This document shows positions 21,791 through 31,383 of a stretch of 64,000 nt of DNA, piece after piece (the first letter of the stretch is position 1; each line of letters starts with the position of its first letter). Under the pieces are notes generated by a model, which had not been told where the DNA came from, made no database searches, and worked only from the letters and a program-made list of their open reading frames with translations. Source of the DNA: Porphyra umbilicalis (Eukaryota; Rhodophyta; Bangiophyceae; Bangiales; Bangiaceae); the NCBI GenBank assembly GCA_002049455.2, contig KV918934.1, forward strand, positions 1 to 64,000. The letters are read 5' to 3'. The translations under genes were made by a program, and so were the position numbers.

Positions 21791-22567
21791 CCGTGCGCGG
21801 CGGGTCGGGGCGGCAGCCACCCCCGCTGGCGGCGTTGCCGCCGCGTCGGAGGCGGGGGGGCGGGGAACGACCGCGCGCACGACGCGCGCCCGCGTGCGTC
21901 AGCGAGCGGCGGCGGCGGCCGCTGCGGTGGCGGCCACGGCAGTGGCGTCTGCAGCGCCGTCGCGCCCCTTCTATGTTCTTCCCCCACCCCCGCGCCCCCG
22001 CCCCCCTGCCATCGACGGCTTTCTCTCCCCTCCATCCCCCCTATAGCCACCCCATCTCCCTCCCGCCCCATCAACCGCGTCGCCGCCGCGCACGTGCGCA
22101 TCGTGCAGCTCGACCTCAGGGCTGCGCCGTGGCAAGCGACGACCGCCCGGCCAGCGTCGGCCGGTGGATGCCCGGCTGGTGGCCATCGCGCTTCGATAGC
22201 AGCCGCCGCCCGCCACGGCGGTGGCGGCCGCTGCCGACCCGCCGGTGGGCGGTCACTGGCTCCGCGCGGCGGTCCTTGGCGGCGGGCGCGCCATCACCTA
22301 CCCCCCCGCGGACGAAGACGAAGCGCTACTTGCCGAGGAGCGTGCGGGCGACCGCTACCCACCAGTGGGCAGGTACCCCTCCGACGGCGCTGGCTGCCGC
22401 TCGTGCGGGCCGCGACGGACGCCACGGTGGTGGTGGGCGGAGCGCCCCCTACGCCAGCAAGCGGTGGTCACGTCGGCAGACGCCTTTTTGCTGCTCTCCC
22501 GTTCGTACGTGCGCACCCAAGCGGAGCCCCCACGGGAAAACCCGGGCGGAAAACCGGCATCTCCTAG
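21790..22567 (+). CDS. possible unidentified GC-rich gene or remnant
   Basis: Strong third-position GC suggests coding on the + strand, but in two frames: one around 22221-22370 (GGHWLRAAVLGGGRAITYPP, then DEDEALLAEERAGDRY) and another around 22385-22567 (WLPLVRAATDATVVVGGAPP ... GRKTGIS, stop TAG at 22565). The frame change may be an intron or indel. No domain recognised, no clear start. Low confidence that this is a live gene. Confidence 0.2.
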
Positions 22568-23258
22568 GAGCACACCCAACCACGTCTTCCCCAAGTTCAA
22601 ATATGCTAACGTGTCAGAAACGTGTCTCATAAATGTGCCACGTGCCTTGATTTCAGCTCTTGGGGATAGGGAGGGTCCCACAGCAACGTCAGGCATCCCA
22701 ACACGCTCAGATAGAACTTGAATACAGTTAATTTGAATAGGATAAGTCCTCCGACAATCATGCGTCAGAAAGGGCCCCCGTCCCCCATTTTCTCACCGAT
22801 TGGGGGGGACCCGCTGCTCCTCCCCATTTCTTCCTGGCGTGCCATTGGCTGTGGCAGATTCAGTTCCTTTCGGAAAACGAGCTCACGTGGCATGATCAGA
22901 TTCGAAATCTTACGGCCCGATACTGGCGCTTTCCGGGGCCGTCTACGATCTCGGCGATGACTATCGAGACCCAGAAAAGCCTGAACGAGTCTGACCGTTT
23001 CAGGACCCCGCATTCGACGCACGTTGAGGGTGTGGTGGGTCGCTCCGCTGCCGCTCTCTGCGGCGCGCACAGCGTGAATCAGGGCACGGCGGCGGTATCC
23101 GCAGGCACTGGTTTCCGCAGCCTCACGAGATCGATTCTGTCCGTGCTCGCGGCGGGGGGTTCCGGACGTTGGAGGCTGGGAGATGGAAAAAACTTGTGGG
23201 CCTTTCGGACCGTGTCCACGGACGACGTCACCGTCGACGACACCGTCTTCTTCCCACG
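22568..23258. other. 5' flank of the split Harbinger gene
   Basis: Presumably holds the left terminus and leader of the older Harbinger element whose gene starts at 23259. I could not identify its TIR here or a partner after 37338. Confidence 0.25.
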
Positions 23259-23679
23259 ATGAACGATCCACACGACGTCTCTGCGGATGCGATGCTTGCG
23301 GACCCCATCGACGGCGAGGTTGCCACCGCGGTGGCGGCGCACATGCAGGTGCTGTGGCGCTATCGTCGTCGCATCCGCCGGTCGCGGCTCGGCCGGCGGC
23401 GGTATATTGGGTCGGTGCCTGGCCGCCGGCCGAACAAGAACGTTCCTTTCAATCAGGTTTGCAAGCTATTTTGAATGACTATTTTGGATTGGACGGCTCC
23501 GCTCCCGTATACGACGAGGCGGGCTTTGAGAGAAGGTTCCGTGTGCCCCGGTCAGTGTTTTTGCGTATTTTCCACGCCGTGAAGGGTCGCTCTTTCTTTG
23601 CGCAACGTATGAACGCGACGGGAAGACCGCAGGCACACCCCTTGCAAAAGGTGGTGGCTGCTTTCCGTGTGATTGCTTA
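23259..23679 (+). pseudogene. 5' half of a split Harbinger transposase
   Basis: Starts MNDPHDVSADAMLADPIDGE and aligns with the N-terminus of the intact transposase at 24607: VAAHMQVLWRYRRRIRRSRL matches VQAHVNVLMAVRRRARAKRI. A one-base frameshift lies near 23440-23455, after which GLQAILNDYFGLDGSAPVYD and ALQKV-type segment QAHPLQKVVAAFRVIA continue in the new frame. The gene stops abruptly at 23679 where a TTA target site meets the TIR of the 11.8-kb element. The continuation is found after the same element's other end, at 35486. Broken by frameshift, insertion and nonsense; no function expected. Confidence 0.8.
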
Positions 23680-23759
23680 GAGCAAACCCTGCAACGTCGG
23701 CCCCAAGTCATATTTGCGAAACGTGGCGCAACGTGGCGCAAACGTGTCTCATTATTAAG

Positions 23760-23935
23760 GAAATGGGGCCGGAACGCTCCCGCATCAACGTCTCCGACCC
23801 CATTTAGGCATCATTTCGCCCAAATCAAATGACGTAAGTACAACGCATATGTTGCTTTCAGAAATGGGGCCCGTGCCGGACCGACCCCATTCCCGACCGG
23901 AAATGGGGTCGGACCGAAGCCGACCCCATTCTTCT
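23760..23935. promoter_or_regulatory. subterminal repeats of the Harbinger element
   Basis: Inverted and direct copies of aaatggggtcgg / cgaccccatt recur at about 23761, 23799, 23862, 23884, 23900 and 23921. Clusters like this near TIRs are often transposase or Myb-partner binding sites; function is inferred. Confidence 0.45.
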
Positions 23936-24606
23936 ATGCTCTCTCATTGGTGGAACGATTCGAAATAGTATAGAAGATAGCACGCTTAAGCGAGCAACGT
24001 GTGGGTCCACGATCAGCCCCGGTTTTTCACAGTCATTCAGAAACTAGAAATTGTCGATCTGGACCACTCCTCTCGAAAGCGGGTTCACGGCTCTCGCCAG
24101 ATATTTTTGTCACGGCATGCACAGAGGGAAGCGCGTTGGATCTTTTTGCTCCTGCGTGGCTCCCACGCATCGCTCACAGAGCAATCTGAGAGGGGAGGGG
24201 CTGTCAACCCAGGTGAGCTGCGCCTGCGGAGGGCCTCTCTGGGAGCCCTCGTGGAGGGTGGTCGTTTCACGAGGGCGGCGCGGGCCGTCGACAGCGCCAC
24301 GTGGAGGGGCGAGATTGGGCCGGTCGCTGTGCTACAGCTATTGGGGCGCCCTGACAGCACACCCGTGAGCACGGCCGACGCGGCCCCTCCTCCATCGCAC
24401 CGGCCACGCGCTCTGCTCTCACGGCTGGGCTCCATCCCACTCCCCCCCCCTCCTCGATCTCGCTGGGCACGCGCGCTGCTCGCACCGCTCGTCCCCCCTC
24501 CTCCCCCCCTCCTCCATTTCCACGTCGCACCAGGCGCCCCTGCTGTTCTTCCCCATTCCCACCCCGCCCCCCACGGGGTCCGGTGGTGTGCGTCCCTGCT
24601 TTCCGT

Positions 24607-26193
24607 ATGGACGTCCAGGAGGAGGAGGTCTCGGCCACCGCCGCCCTGCTGGCCGAGGACGACGGCGCGGACGTTGCTGCTATGGTGCAGGCGCACGTCA
24701 ATGTGCTCATGGCGGTGCGCCGACGCGCGCGCGCCAAGCGCATCGCGCGACGGTGGCTTTATCGTGGCTCCACCGCGGGGCGCCGTGGCAACAAGCGCCG
24801 CGACTTTGCGGCCGGTGTGCACGCCATTTTGCGAGACTACTTCGGTGTTGGCGGTGTGCTTCCTATCTACGATGACCGGGACTTTGAGACGCGGTTCCGT
24901 GTCCCCCGCGCCGTCTTTCGGCGTATCTATTTGGCTGTTAAGGACGAGCCTTTCTTCCAACAACGCATTAATGCGACGGACAAGCTGCAAGCGCATCCTC
25001 TGCAGAAGGTAGGGGCTGCCTTTCGCGTGATCGCCTACGGCGAGGCGGCCGACCGAGCGGACGAGTACGTGCGCCTGTCCCGGACGGTGATCGCCAAGTC
25101 GACCAAGTTGCTGATGGAGTTTATTGTCAAGCGATGGGGACCTACCTACCTGCGACGACCGAACCAAGACGAGCTCAACACCATTATGGAGCGCAACAAG
25201 GAACGCGGGATGCCGGGGTGCATGGGCTCCCTCGACTGTTGCCACTGGGAGTGGCACCAGTGCCCGACAGGGATGGCGGGGGCGTACCAGAGTCGCAAGG
25301 GCAAGCGGGGCATCGTCGTAGAAGCTGTGTGTGACGAGGACCTGTGGGTGTGGCACCTGTTTGTTGGGGCCCCCGGCAGTCTGAACGACATCAACGTCAT
25401 GCAGCAGTCGCCGCTGTACCTGGACGTCACTGGCGGCAGGTGGCCGCCTCGCGGCACGCCCTTTAATATCAATGGCCGCACCCGCACGCTACCCTACTAC
25501 CTTGTCGACGGGATTTACCCGCGCTACGCTTTTCTGATGTCGCCGCACCCCAAGCCGTCCACCGAGGAGCAGACGACGTTCAACCACCTTCAAGAGGCCA
25601 TCCGAAAGGACGTGGAGCGGCTGTTTGGCGTATTGATGAAGCGCTTTCACGTTGCGCTCCACTCTGGGCGCTACCGCTCTGTGTCGCAGCTAGTGACGAC
25701 CTACAAGGCCATTTGCATTCTGCATAACATGTGTGTGGAGAGTCGACGTAGCACCGTTTTGAGTCGCCGTCGACGTGCGGTGGGGGGTGATGGTGGGACT
25801 AACTGTGGCATAGGTGGCGATGCTGGCGGCGGGTCAGATGGTGTGGAAGGACAGAGCGGTGGGACACCAGCTGGCGGCATTGCTGCCGCCGGGGCAGTTG
25901 TACCTGGCGGCGGCAGTCCCGGTGGCGTCGGCGGTGTTATTGCTGCCGCCGGGGCTCCAGCACCTGGCGGTGGCGTCGGCGGCGTCGCTGCGGCAATGGA
26001 TAACATTGACGCCGTCGGCAACGCGCCCCCTGCTCTCAATCCCGTCGCCCACCCGCCTGCCGCTGGCATGGCTGCCAGGTTTGATGCTTGGGCTGAGACG
26101 CAGAATGTGCAGGAGAACGAGCGCCTGCGAGCTGACCTGACCGCGGACATTTATCGCGACCGAGGCGAACTGCTTGCCCCGTACATTGGGTGA
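24607..26193 (+). CDS. Harbinger transposase (DDE_Tnp_4), intact
   Basis: 528 residues from the ATG after TTTCCGT. Residues 25-150 form the N-terminal helical region (VHAILRDYFGVGGVLPIYDD, RVPRAVFRRIYLAVKDEPFF); residues 200-375 are the DDE_4 nuclease core. Catalytic residues: D210 in MGSLDCCHWEW, D261 in GSLNDINVMQQSPL, E337 in RKDVERLFGVLMKRF. The motif LPYYLVDGIYPRYAFL is diagnostic for PIF/Harbinger. After residue 380 comes a Gly/Ala-rich linker (GGIAAAGAVVPGGG repeats) and a short acidic tail (RADLTADIYRDRGELLAPYI). No stop or frameshift, so probably recently active. It would excise and integrate the element at TWA sites, normally with a Myb/SANT partner such as the one at 31384-33928. 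Confidence 0.92.
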   Translation: MDVQEEEVSATAALLAEDDGADVAAMVQAHVNVLMAVRRRARAKRIARRWLYRGSTAGRRGNKRRDFAAGVHAILRDYFGVGGVLPIYDDRDFETRFRVPRAVFRRIYLAVKDEPFFQQRINATDKLQAHPLQKVGAAFRVIAYGEAADRADEYVRLSRTVIAKSTKLLMEFIVKRWGPTYLRRPNQDELNTIMERNKERGMPGCMGSLDCCHWEWHQCPTGMAGAYQSRKGKRGIVVEAVCDEDLWVWHLFVGAPGSLNDINVMQQSPLYLDVTGGRWPPRGTPFNINGRTRTLPYYLVDGIYPRYAFLMSPHPKPSTEEQTTFNHLQEAIRKDVERLFGVLMKRFHVALHSGRYRSVSQLVTTYKAICILHNMCVESRRSTVLSRRRRAVGGDGGTNCGIGGDAGGGSDGVEGQSGGTPAGGIAAAGAVVPGGGSPGGVGGVIAAAGAPAPGGGVGGVAAAMDNIDAVGNAPPALNPVAHPPAAGMAARFDAWAETQNVQENERLRADLTADIYRDRGELLAPYIG

Positions 26194-26420
26194 CGCGATG
26201 TAGGGCGTAGTAGAGTAGACACAAAGGTTTTTTTTTCCCGCTAGGCAGGGTTTTTTTTCCTACACACCTTTGCTACGATCGTTTGAATGGCGGGAGGCCC
26301 CCAGCGCCGCTAACCCGGAGTGACTGGCCGACGGGTCCGGCGGGGGATCCCCCGGGTTACCTCGGCCGCGGTCGTCGCCGTCGTGAGGGCCGCCCGCGCC
26401 GGCCCGCAGCGGACTCCACA
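26194..26420. other. 3' flank of the transposase gene
   Basis: Contains two T-rich runs (26227-26236, 26251-26258) bracketed by an imperfect inverted repeat (ACAAAGG ... CCTTTG, 26221-26272), a plausible transcript end signal. Then GC-rich sequence. Confidence 0.35.
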
Positions 26421-26439
26421 CGGTGGCAACCCGTGGTCA

Positions 26440-26991
26440 TGATGGCGCTCGCGGCTCCCGCGCTGGTGGCCGCGCAGCGCCCGACGGCGGGTCGCCGACT
26501 CCGCCGCCGCCGCCGCCGCCACCGCCGCCACCGCCGCCGCCGCCACCGCCAACGCCGCCACCGCCGCCACCGCCGCCGCCGCCACCGCCAACGCCGCCGC
26601 CGCCGCCGCCCCCGCCGCCGCCCCCGCCGCCGCCCCCGTCCCCGCCGCCGCCCCCGCCGCCGCCCCCACCCCCGCCGCCGCCCCCATCGCCGCCGCCCCC
26701 GCCGCCGCCCGCACCGCCAGCGCCGCCCCCGCCGCCGTCGCCGCTGCCGCCTTCGCAACCGCCGGTGCAGCCGCCGCCACAGCTGCTTCCTCCGCCGCCG
26801 TTGACCGCCACCGACGCCGCCCACCACGCTTGGGCGGCGTCGAGGCTGTCGGCGAGTGCAGGTGCGGCGGCGGGAGGGTAGGCGACGGCTGCACAGCGGC
26901 AGCCACCGAGGGGGTCGGCACAGAGGTGGCAGGCAGCGGCAGCGGGCCGCCGCTGTCGTCGCCGCCGCCGCCGCCGCCGCCGCTGCCCCAG

Positions 26992-27022
<31 letters not shown>

Positions 27023-27088
27023 TGCCCCCGCCGCCACCGCCGCCACCACCGCCACGGCCAACGCCGCCGCCGCCGCCGCTTCCGCCAC

Positions 27089-27119
<31 letters not shown>

Positions 27120-27120
27120 C

Positions 27121-27176
<56 letters not shown>

Positions 27177-27370
27177 CCCGCCGCCTCCGCCGCCGCCGCC
27201 CTTGCCGCCGTCGCTGCTGCCGCCGTCGCAGCCGCCGGCGCAGCCGCCGCCGGAGCTGCTGCCGTCGCCTTCGCCGCACATGGCGCCGTTGGCCGCCAGC
27301 GACGCCGCCCACTGCGGTTGCGGAGTCCAGCTGGCGGCGAGCGCACGTGCGGCGGCGCGAGGGTACGCAG
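26440..27370 (+). repeat. duplicated CCG tract, possible proline-rich coding
   Basis: Two long (CCG)n/(CCGCCC)n tracts (26497-26750 and 26955-27220), each followed by a related 130-bp non-repetitive segment: PPSQPPVQPPPQLLPPPPLT then DAAHHAWAASRLSASA, and PPSLLPPSQPPAQPPPELLP then DAAHCGCGVQLAASA on the + strand. The shared block structure shows a tandem duplication of about 0.5 kb. Translation on + gives extensin-like polyproline; on - polyglycine. It is unclear whether either is expressed. Confidence 0.45.
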
Positions 27371-28991
27371 CGCCCGCGCCGCGGCAGCGGAGCGGCTCCA
27401 GGCGACCAGGCTTCAGAGATTGCTGGCGGTGGCGGCTCGGGAGCGCGGGCGGGGCAGGATTGCGGGTAGCAGCAGCGAGGGCAGGGCGGCCTGCGGTGGG
27501 GAGGCTTTCGTGCGAAGGGCCGCAAGATGATTGCGCGTGCGAGCTTCGCAAGATCTTGTGGCTCGACACGCTGCCCATGGACCGCATTAATAAACTTGCT
27601 TCTGCTGTTATCGTTTGCCACAAAAATCCCGCACAAACAATTCATTGCCACATGAGGTGCTGACGATGACACAGTCCAATGACATGGCGTCACTCAAAGA
27701 AGGTACGCCAGTCACGAACGTGTGGATGGTCATGCGATCCCTCACATGACGACAACGACCAATCAAATCACCTGTATCTAATATCGATGCAAGGCTTTCA
27801 ACCACATGTTTGATGATTAACAACTGTCAGTAACCCCATCGGTTATCGTGGCTTTCGAAAGTTCTTGTCCGACAGTTGGCGGACGTCAGCAGCTCACGTG
27901 ACTACTTACACAACTTCAAGAACCAACCACACCACTGGTATGTACCATACATAGCAAGACTTGGCCCCCCGTCAATTTCGATGAACATGTCTAAGCCGTT
28001 CCATTGGTTGTCGCGGCGCTGTTTCAATGCCCACAGAGGGCGAACGACAGAAAATCACGCGGTCCCCGACGTACACTTATGAAAAACCAACCAGAACACG
28101 TGCATACATCTGACACTGCACAGCTCTGAACCGTGTTGTTGTTTAACAGCATTTCTGCACACCCCATTGGTTGCTGTCGCGCAGTTTGTATGACGTCGTC
28201 GAGTGGATGGCTGCGAATGAGATCTACGGCGGCGACAGCGGGACCCTCACAGAGCTGGGGGGAGGCGGTTTGTCATCCGAAGATCGCTCCCTGGGGGGGC
28301 GATCAGATGGGGCGATCTGTGGTGAACGATCCCGCATTGAGTAGGGCGTCAGCGTACGGGTGGCGCGGTTCTTCGGACAAGCATTCCTTTCTCTTGCAAT
28401 ACATTCCGCACTTTATTGAACACGCACTCACGAAGATGAGAAGAAGCGTACATGTCCACGCTTGAACCCAGTCATAGAGACGGCGGATTCGGGTGACTCT
28501 GCGAGCCCAATACAAAGGCGATGGAATGTCCCCACTGATGCATCCAACCTGAGTCGCGGAGGGCTTTCTGGTGCTGCCCAGGTGGTCTCTGCCGGGCAGT
28601 GGCCGTGACCGTCACCCACGGCACCCCAGGCAGACCCACTCCAGGTATATAGAGGAGCCCATCCCAGCCATCTCCTCTCGGCGTCATCCGGCAGCATCGT
28701 CCCTTCTGCCCGTCCCCTTCCCCATCCCCGCCCCGCCAACCTCCACTGGCGGTGCGGCCTGTCCCCGCCTCGCCGGCTGTGTTCTGGGGTTGACCTGTCC
28801 CCCCTGGCACCCTGCCCCCCTTCCCCCCCCCCGCGCCCCCAGCCTCTACCGTTGGTAGGACCTGGCCCGGCCGCGCTGACTGTTGTCTGGCGTGGACCTG
28901 CCCCCCCCCTCACCCCACCTCAACTCCCCTCCTCCTGCCCTTCCGCTCCTCCCTTACCCGTGGCGGCTACCACACCTGCGCCCCGCCAGCC
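27371..28991. other. region upstream of the H3 variant gene
   Basis: 27600-28500 is AT-richer, no gene supported. 28550-28990 is C-rich and probably contains the H3 promoter and leader. Confidence 0.35.
28646..28652 (+). promoter_or_regulatory. possible TATA box of the H3 variant gene
   Basis: TATATAG about 340 bp before the H3 ATG, in an otherwise GC-rich region. Would give a long 5' leader; weak evidence. Confidence 0.3.
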
Positions 28992-29405
28992 ATGGCGCGG
29001 ACGAAGCAGACGGCGCGGCGGTCCACTGGCGGCAAGGCCCCGGCTTCTCTGGCCAGGGCCGCCGCCAGGCGGGCGACCAAGTCCAAGGCCGGTGGCAAGG
29101 CCGCAGTCAAGCGCCGATACCGGCCTGGGACGGTCGCCCTGCGGGACATCCGCAAATTCCAGCGGTCGGGGGAGCTGCTTATCAGCAAGCTCCCCTTCCA
29201 GCGGCTGGTGCGCGAGATTGCGCAGGAGTACACCAACTCTCCTCGCTTTTCGGCGTCAGCTGTACTGGCGCTTCAGGAGGCGTCCGGGGCCTACCTGGTG
29301 TGCCTCTTCCAGGACGCTCAACTGTGCGCCATCCAAGGAAAGCGTGTGACTGTCATGACCAAGGACATTCAGCTTGCCCGCCGCTTCCGTGGCGAGCGGG
29401 CGTAG
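28992..29405 (+). CDS. divergent histone H3 variant lacking K9 and the K27 ARKS motif
   Basis: 137 residues, intronless, ATG in CAGCCATGG context. The first residues [16 protein letters not shown] keep K4 and K14, but position 9 is Arg instead of Lys. The second ARKS site (K27) is replaced: the tail between P16 and [16 protein letters not shown] reads [20 protein letters not shown], one residue longer than canonical. The fold domain is well kept ([59 protein letters not shown]), with substitutions such as [11 protein letters not shown] in loop 1. Loop 1 has canonical length and the N-terminus is H3-like, so it is not a CENP-A. It should enter nucleosomes with H4 but could not carry K9 or K27 methylation at the normal sites. 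No histone stem-loop follows the stop, suggesting a polyadenylated replacement-type message. It lies inside the 11.8-kb Harbinger element. Confidence 0.9.
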   Translation: MARTKQTARRSTGGKAPASLARAAARRATKSKAGGKAAVKRRYRPGTVALRDIRKFQRSGELLISKLPFQRLVREIAQEYTNSPRFSASAVLALQEASGAYLVCLFQDAQLCAIQGKRVTVMTKDIQLARRFRGERA

Positions 29406-30446
29406 CTTTTGCGTTGTGGGAACATGTTTGCATTGAGTTTACTACATTCATTTACTTCTTTGAGAGACGTGGTGCTCGAGTGGGATGGAGTCCAAGTAAG
29501 ACGTGGGACGTAGGTGTAAAAAAAAAAGAAACATCCGGAGAAGCCGCGGCCCTTGCACCCGCGTCGCCAGCCACGGGAGGCAAAGGGAGAACCACCGCCG
29601 GCGCGTCGTGCCGTCGGCGCCGTCGGCGGCAGCCACCAGCGCGTGCAGCCCCGCGGCGGCGGCGGTGGCGGCGGCGGCCGACGGGCGGCGGCCGTGTGGG
29701 GTGCATGGACTGCGGCACGGGACGCCGTGCAGCGGCCACGGGCACGCCACCGCCGCTTGCGCCGCCGCCGCCGCCGCCCACGCCAACGCCGCCGCCACCG
29801 CGCGCCGTCGACGTTGCACGCACGGACGGTGACATCCATGGCAACGGCAATGGCGGCGGCGGTTGGGACCGTCGCGTCCACAGCGGTTGACGCGACGGTC
29901 GCCCCTGCAGGGGCGGCGAGTGCGTCGCCGCCGTGGTCGCCAACGGCAGTCTGGCCGTTTGGTTAGACGCGAACCTGGCGGGGAAACGGCAGGTACGGAG
30001 CGACGATCGTGGAGTAAAGGGGGAGGCGGTGCGGCAGATCGTCGTGGGAGGGGCGGCCTTCGCGCGGGGCTGATCCCCATGCGGGAAAGCGAACATCCCC
30101 CGCGCCCTCTCGTTCCATTTGAGCGGTGGCGTTGAGATACGAAGCACGGACCGCAAGACATGTGCATGTATTTGCGCCACAAAATTTGAGAACGCGAGAC
30201 GGGCGTCTTACGGGGGCTGTACAGTCAGTCACGCGACCTATAATTTGAACATGCCCACATACTCCAAAAACAACGCCGATTTCGGCAGAACTATTTTTAT
30301 TTTATTGTCGCACTGTCATGCTGGCCGAGAATATTCGATGAAATGTACTCGGCGCTCACCGCTCGCCACACGTTCGCTTGCGGCTCCGAACTCGGGCCTG
30401 CGGCGACGTGCGGATGGGCGGCCCACACCAAGCAGCAACGCTCGCC
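29406..30446. other. no confident gene
   Basis: 29540-29970 is GC-rich and open in several frames on both strands without recognisable domain (for example a short + frame ending SASPPWSPTAVWPFG at 29966). 30100-30350 is AT-richer and probably non-coding. Confidence 0.25.
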
Positions 30447-31245
30447 CGCGTCTACCGCTGCCCGCCTGTTGCCCCCCGCCGTCGCCCGCGGGCTGGCGCC
30501 GCGGTCCCCTCGCCCGCGGCTGTTGGTGCCCGCGGTTGCCCCCGCGCTTGCGCCGCCGTCTGCTGGCTCGCGGCTGTCGCCGCGTGCCGTCGCCCCGGCG
30601 CTGGCGCTGCGGTCCCCTCGCCCGCGGCTGTTGCTGCCCGCGGTTGCCTCCGCGCTGGCGCCGCGGTCCCCTCGCCCGCAGCTGTTGGTGCCCGCGGTTG
30701 CCCCCGTGCTTGCGCCGCCGTCTGCGCGCTCGCGGCTGTCGCCGCGTGCCGGCGCCCCGACGCTGGCGCCGCGGTCCCCTCGCCCGCGGCTGTTGGTGCC
30801 CGCGGTTGCCCCCGCGCTTGCGCCGCCGTCTTCGCGCTCGCGGCTGTCGCCGCATGCTGTCGCCCCGACGCTGGCGCCGCGGTCACCTCGCCCGCGGCTG
30901 TTGCTGCCCGCGGTTGCCTCCGCGCTGGCGCCGCGGTCCCCTCGCCCGCGGCTTTTCGTGCCCGCGGTTGCCCCTGCGCTTGCGCTGGCGTTCGCTCGCT
31001 CGCGGCTGTCGCCGCGTGCCGTCGCCCTGGCGCTGGCCCCGCGGTCCCCTCGCCCGCGGCTGTTGCTGCCCGCGGTTGCCTCCGCGCTGGCGCCGCGGTC
31101 CCCTCGCTCGCGGCTTTTCGTGCCCGCGGTTGCACCCGCGCTTGCGCTGGCGTTTGCTCGCTCGCGGCTGTCGCCGCGTGCCGTCGCCCCGGCGCTGGCG
31201 CCGCAATCTCCTCGCCCGCGGCTGTTGCTGCCCGCGGTTGGGCCG
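30447..31245. repeat. 54-bp minisatellite (about 15 units)
   Basis: Tandem 54-bp units, for example starts of ctgttg(g/c)tgcccgcggttgcc at 30520, 30628, 30682 and 30790 (spacings 108, 54, 108). Two variant unit types alternate. 54 is divisible by three, so frames stay open on both strands: on - the 18-residue unit reads like AGEGTAAPARRQPRAATA. No independent evidence that it is translated. Confidence 0.75.
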
Positions 31246-31383
31246 CAAGGTCGTCTTCGTGCACCGAGAAAGACATAAGTGTAGGAAAAAAAAAACCCCG
31301 AAGAGGGATAAAAAAAAAACCTTTTGTTGTCACCGAGCTGCTGCTACATGTCACAAAGCACAAAGCAATATACAGTCGCTACG
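31246..31383. other. 3' flank of the Myb-like gene
   Basis: A-rich runs on the + strand (T-rich on -), consistent with a 3' UTR for the gene on the - strand. Confidence 0.3.

Noticed and set aside
21790-22567. Confident gene at this GC-rich island
   Set aside because: Coding-like composition switches frame with no splice sites I could fix and no domain; kept only as a low-confidence feature.
26440-27370. Glycine-rich protein gene on the - strand
   Set aside because: Open frames in all directions result from CCG repeats; no start, signal peptide or splice support favours this strand.
28992-29405. Centromeric H3 (CENP-A)
   Set aside because: Loop 1 has canonical length and the N-terminus is the ordinary ARTKQTAR sequence; CENP-A proteins have a longer loop 1 and unrelated tails.
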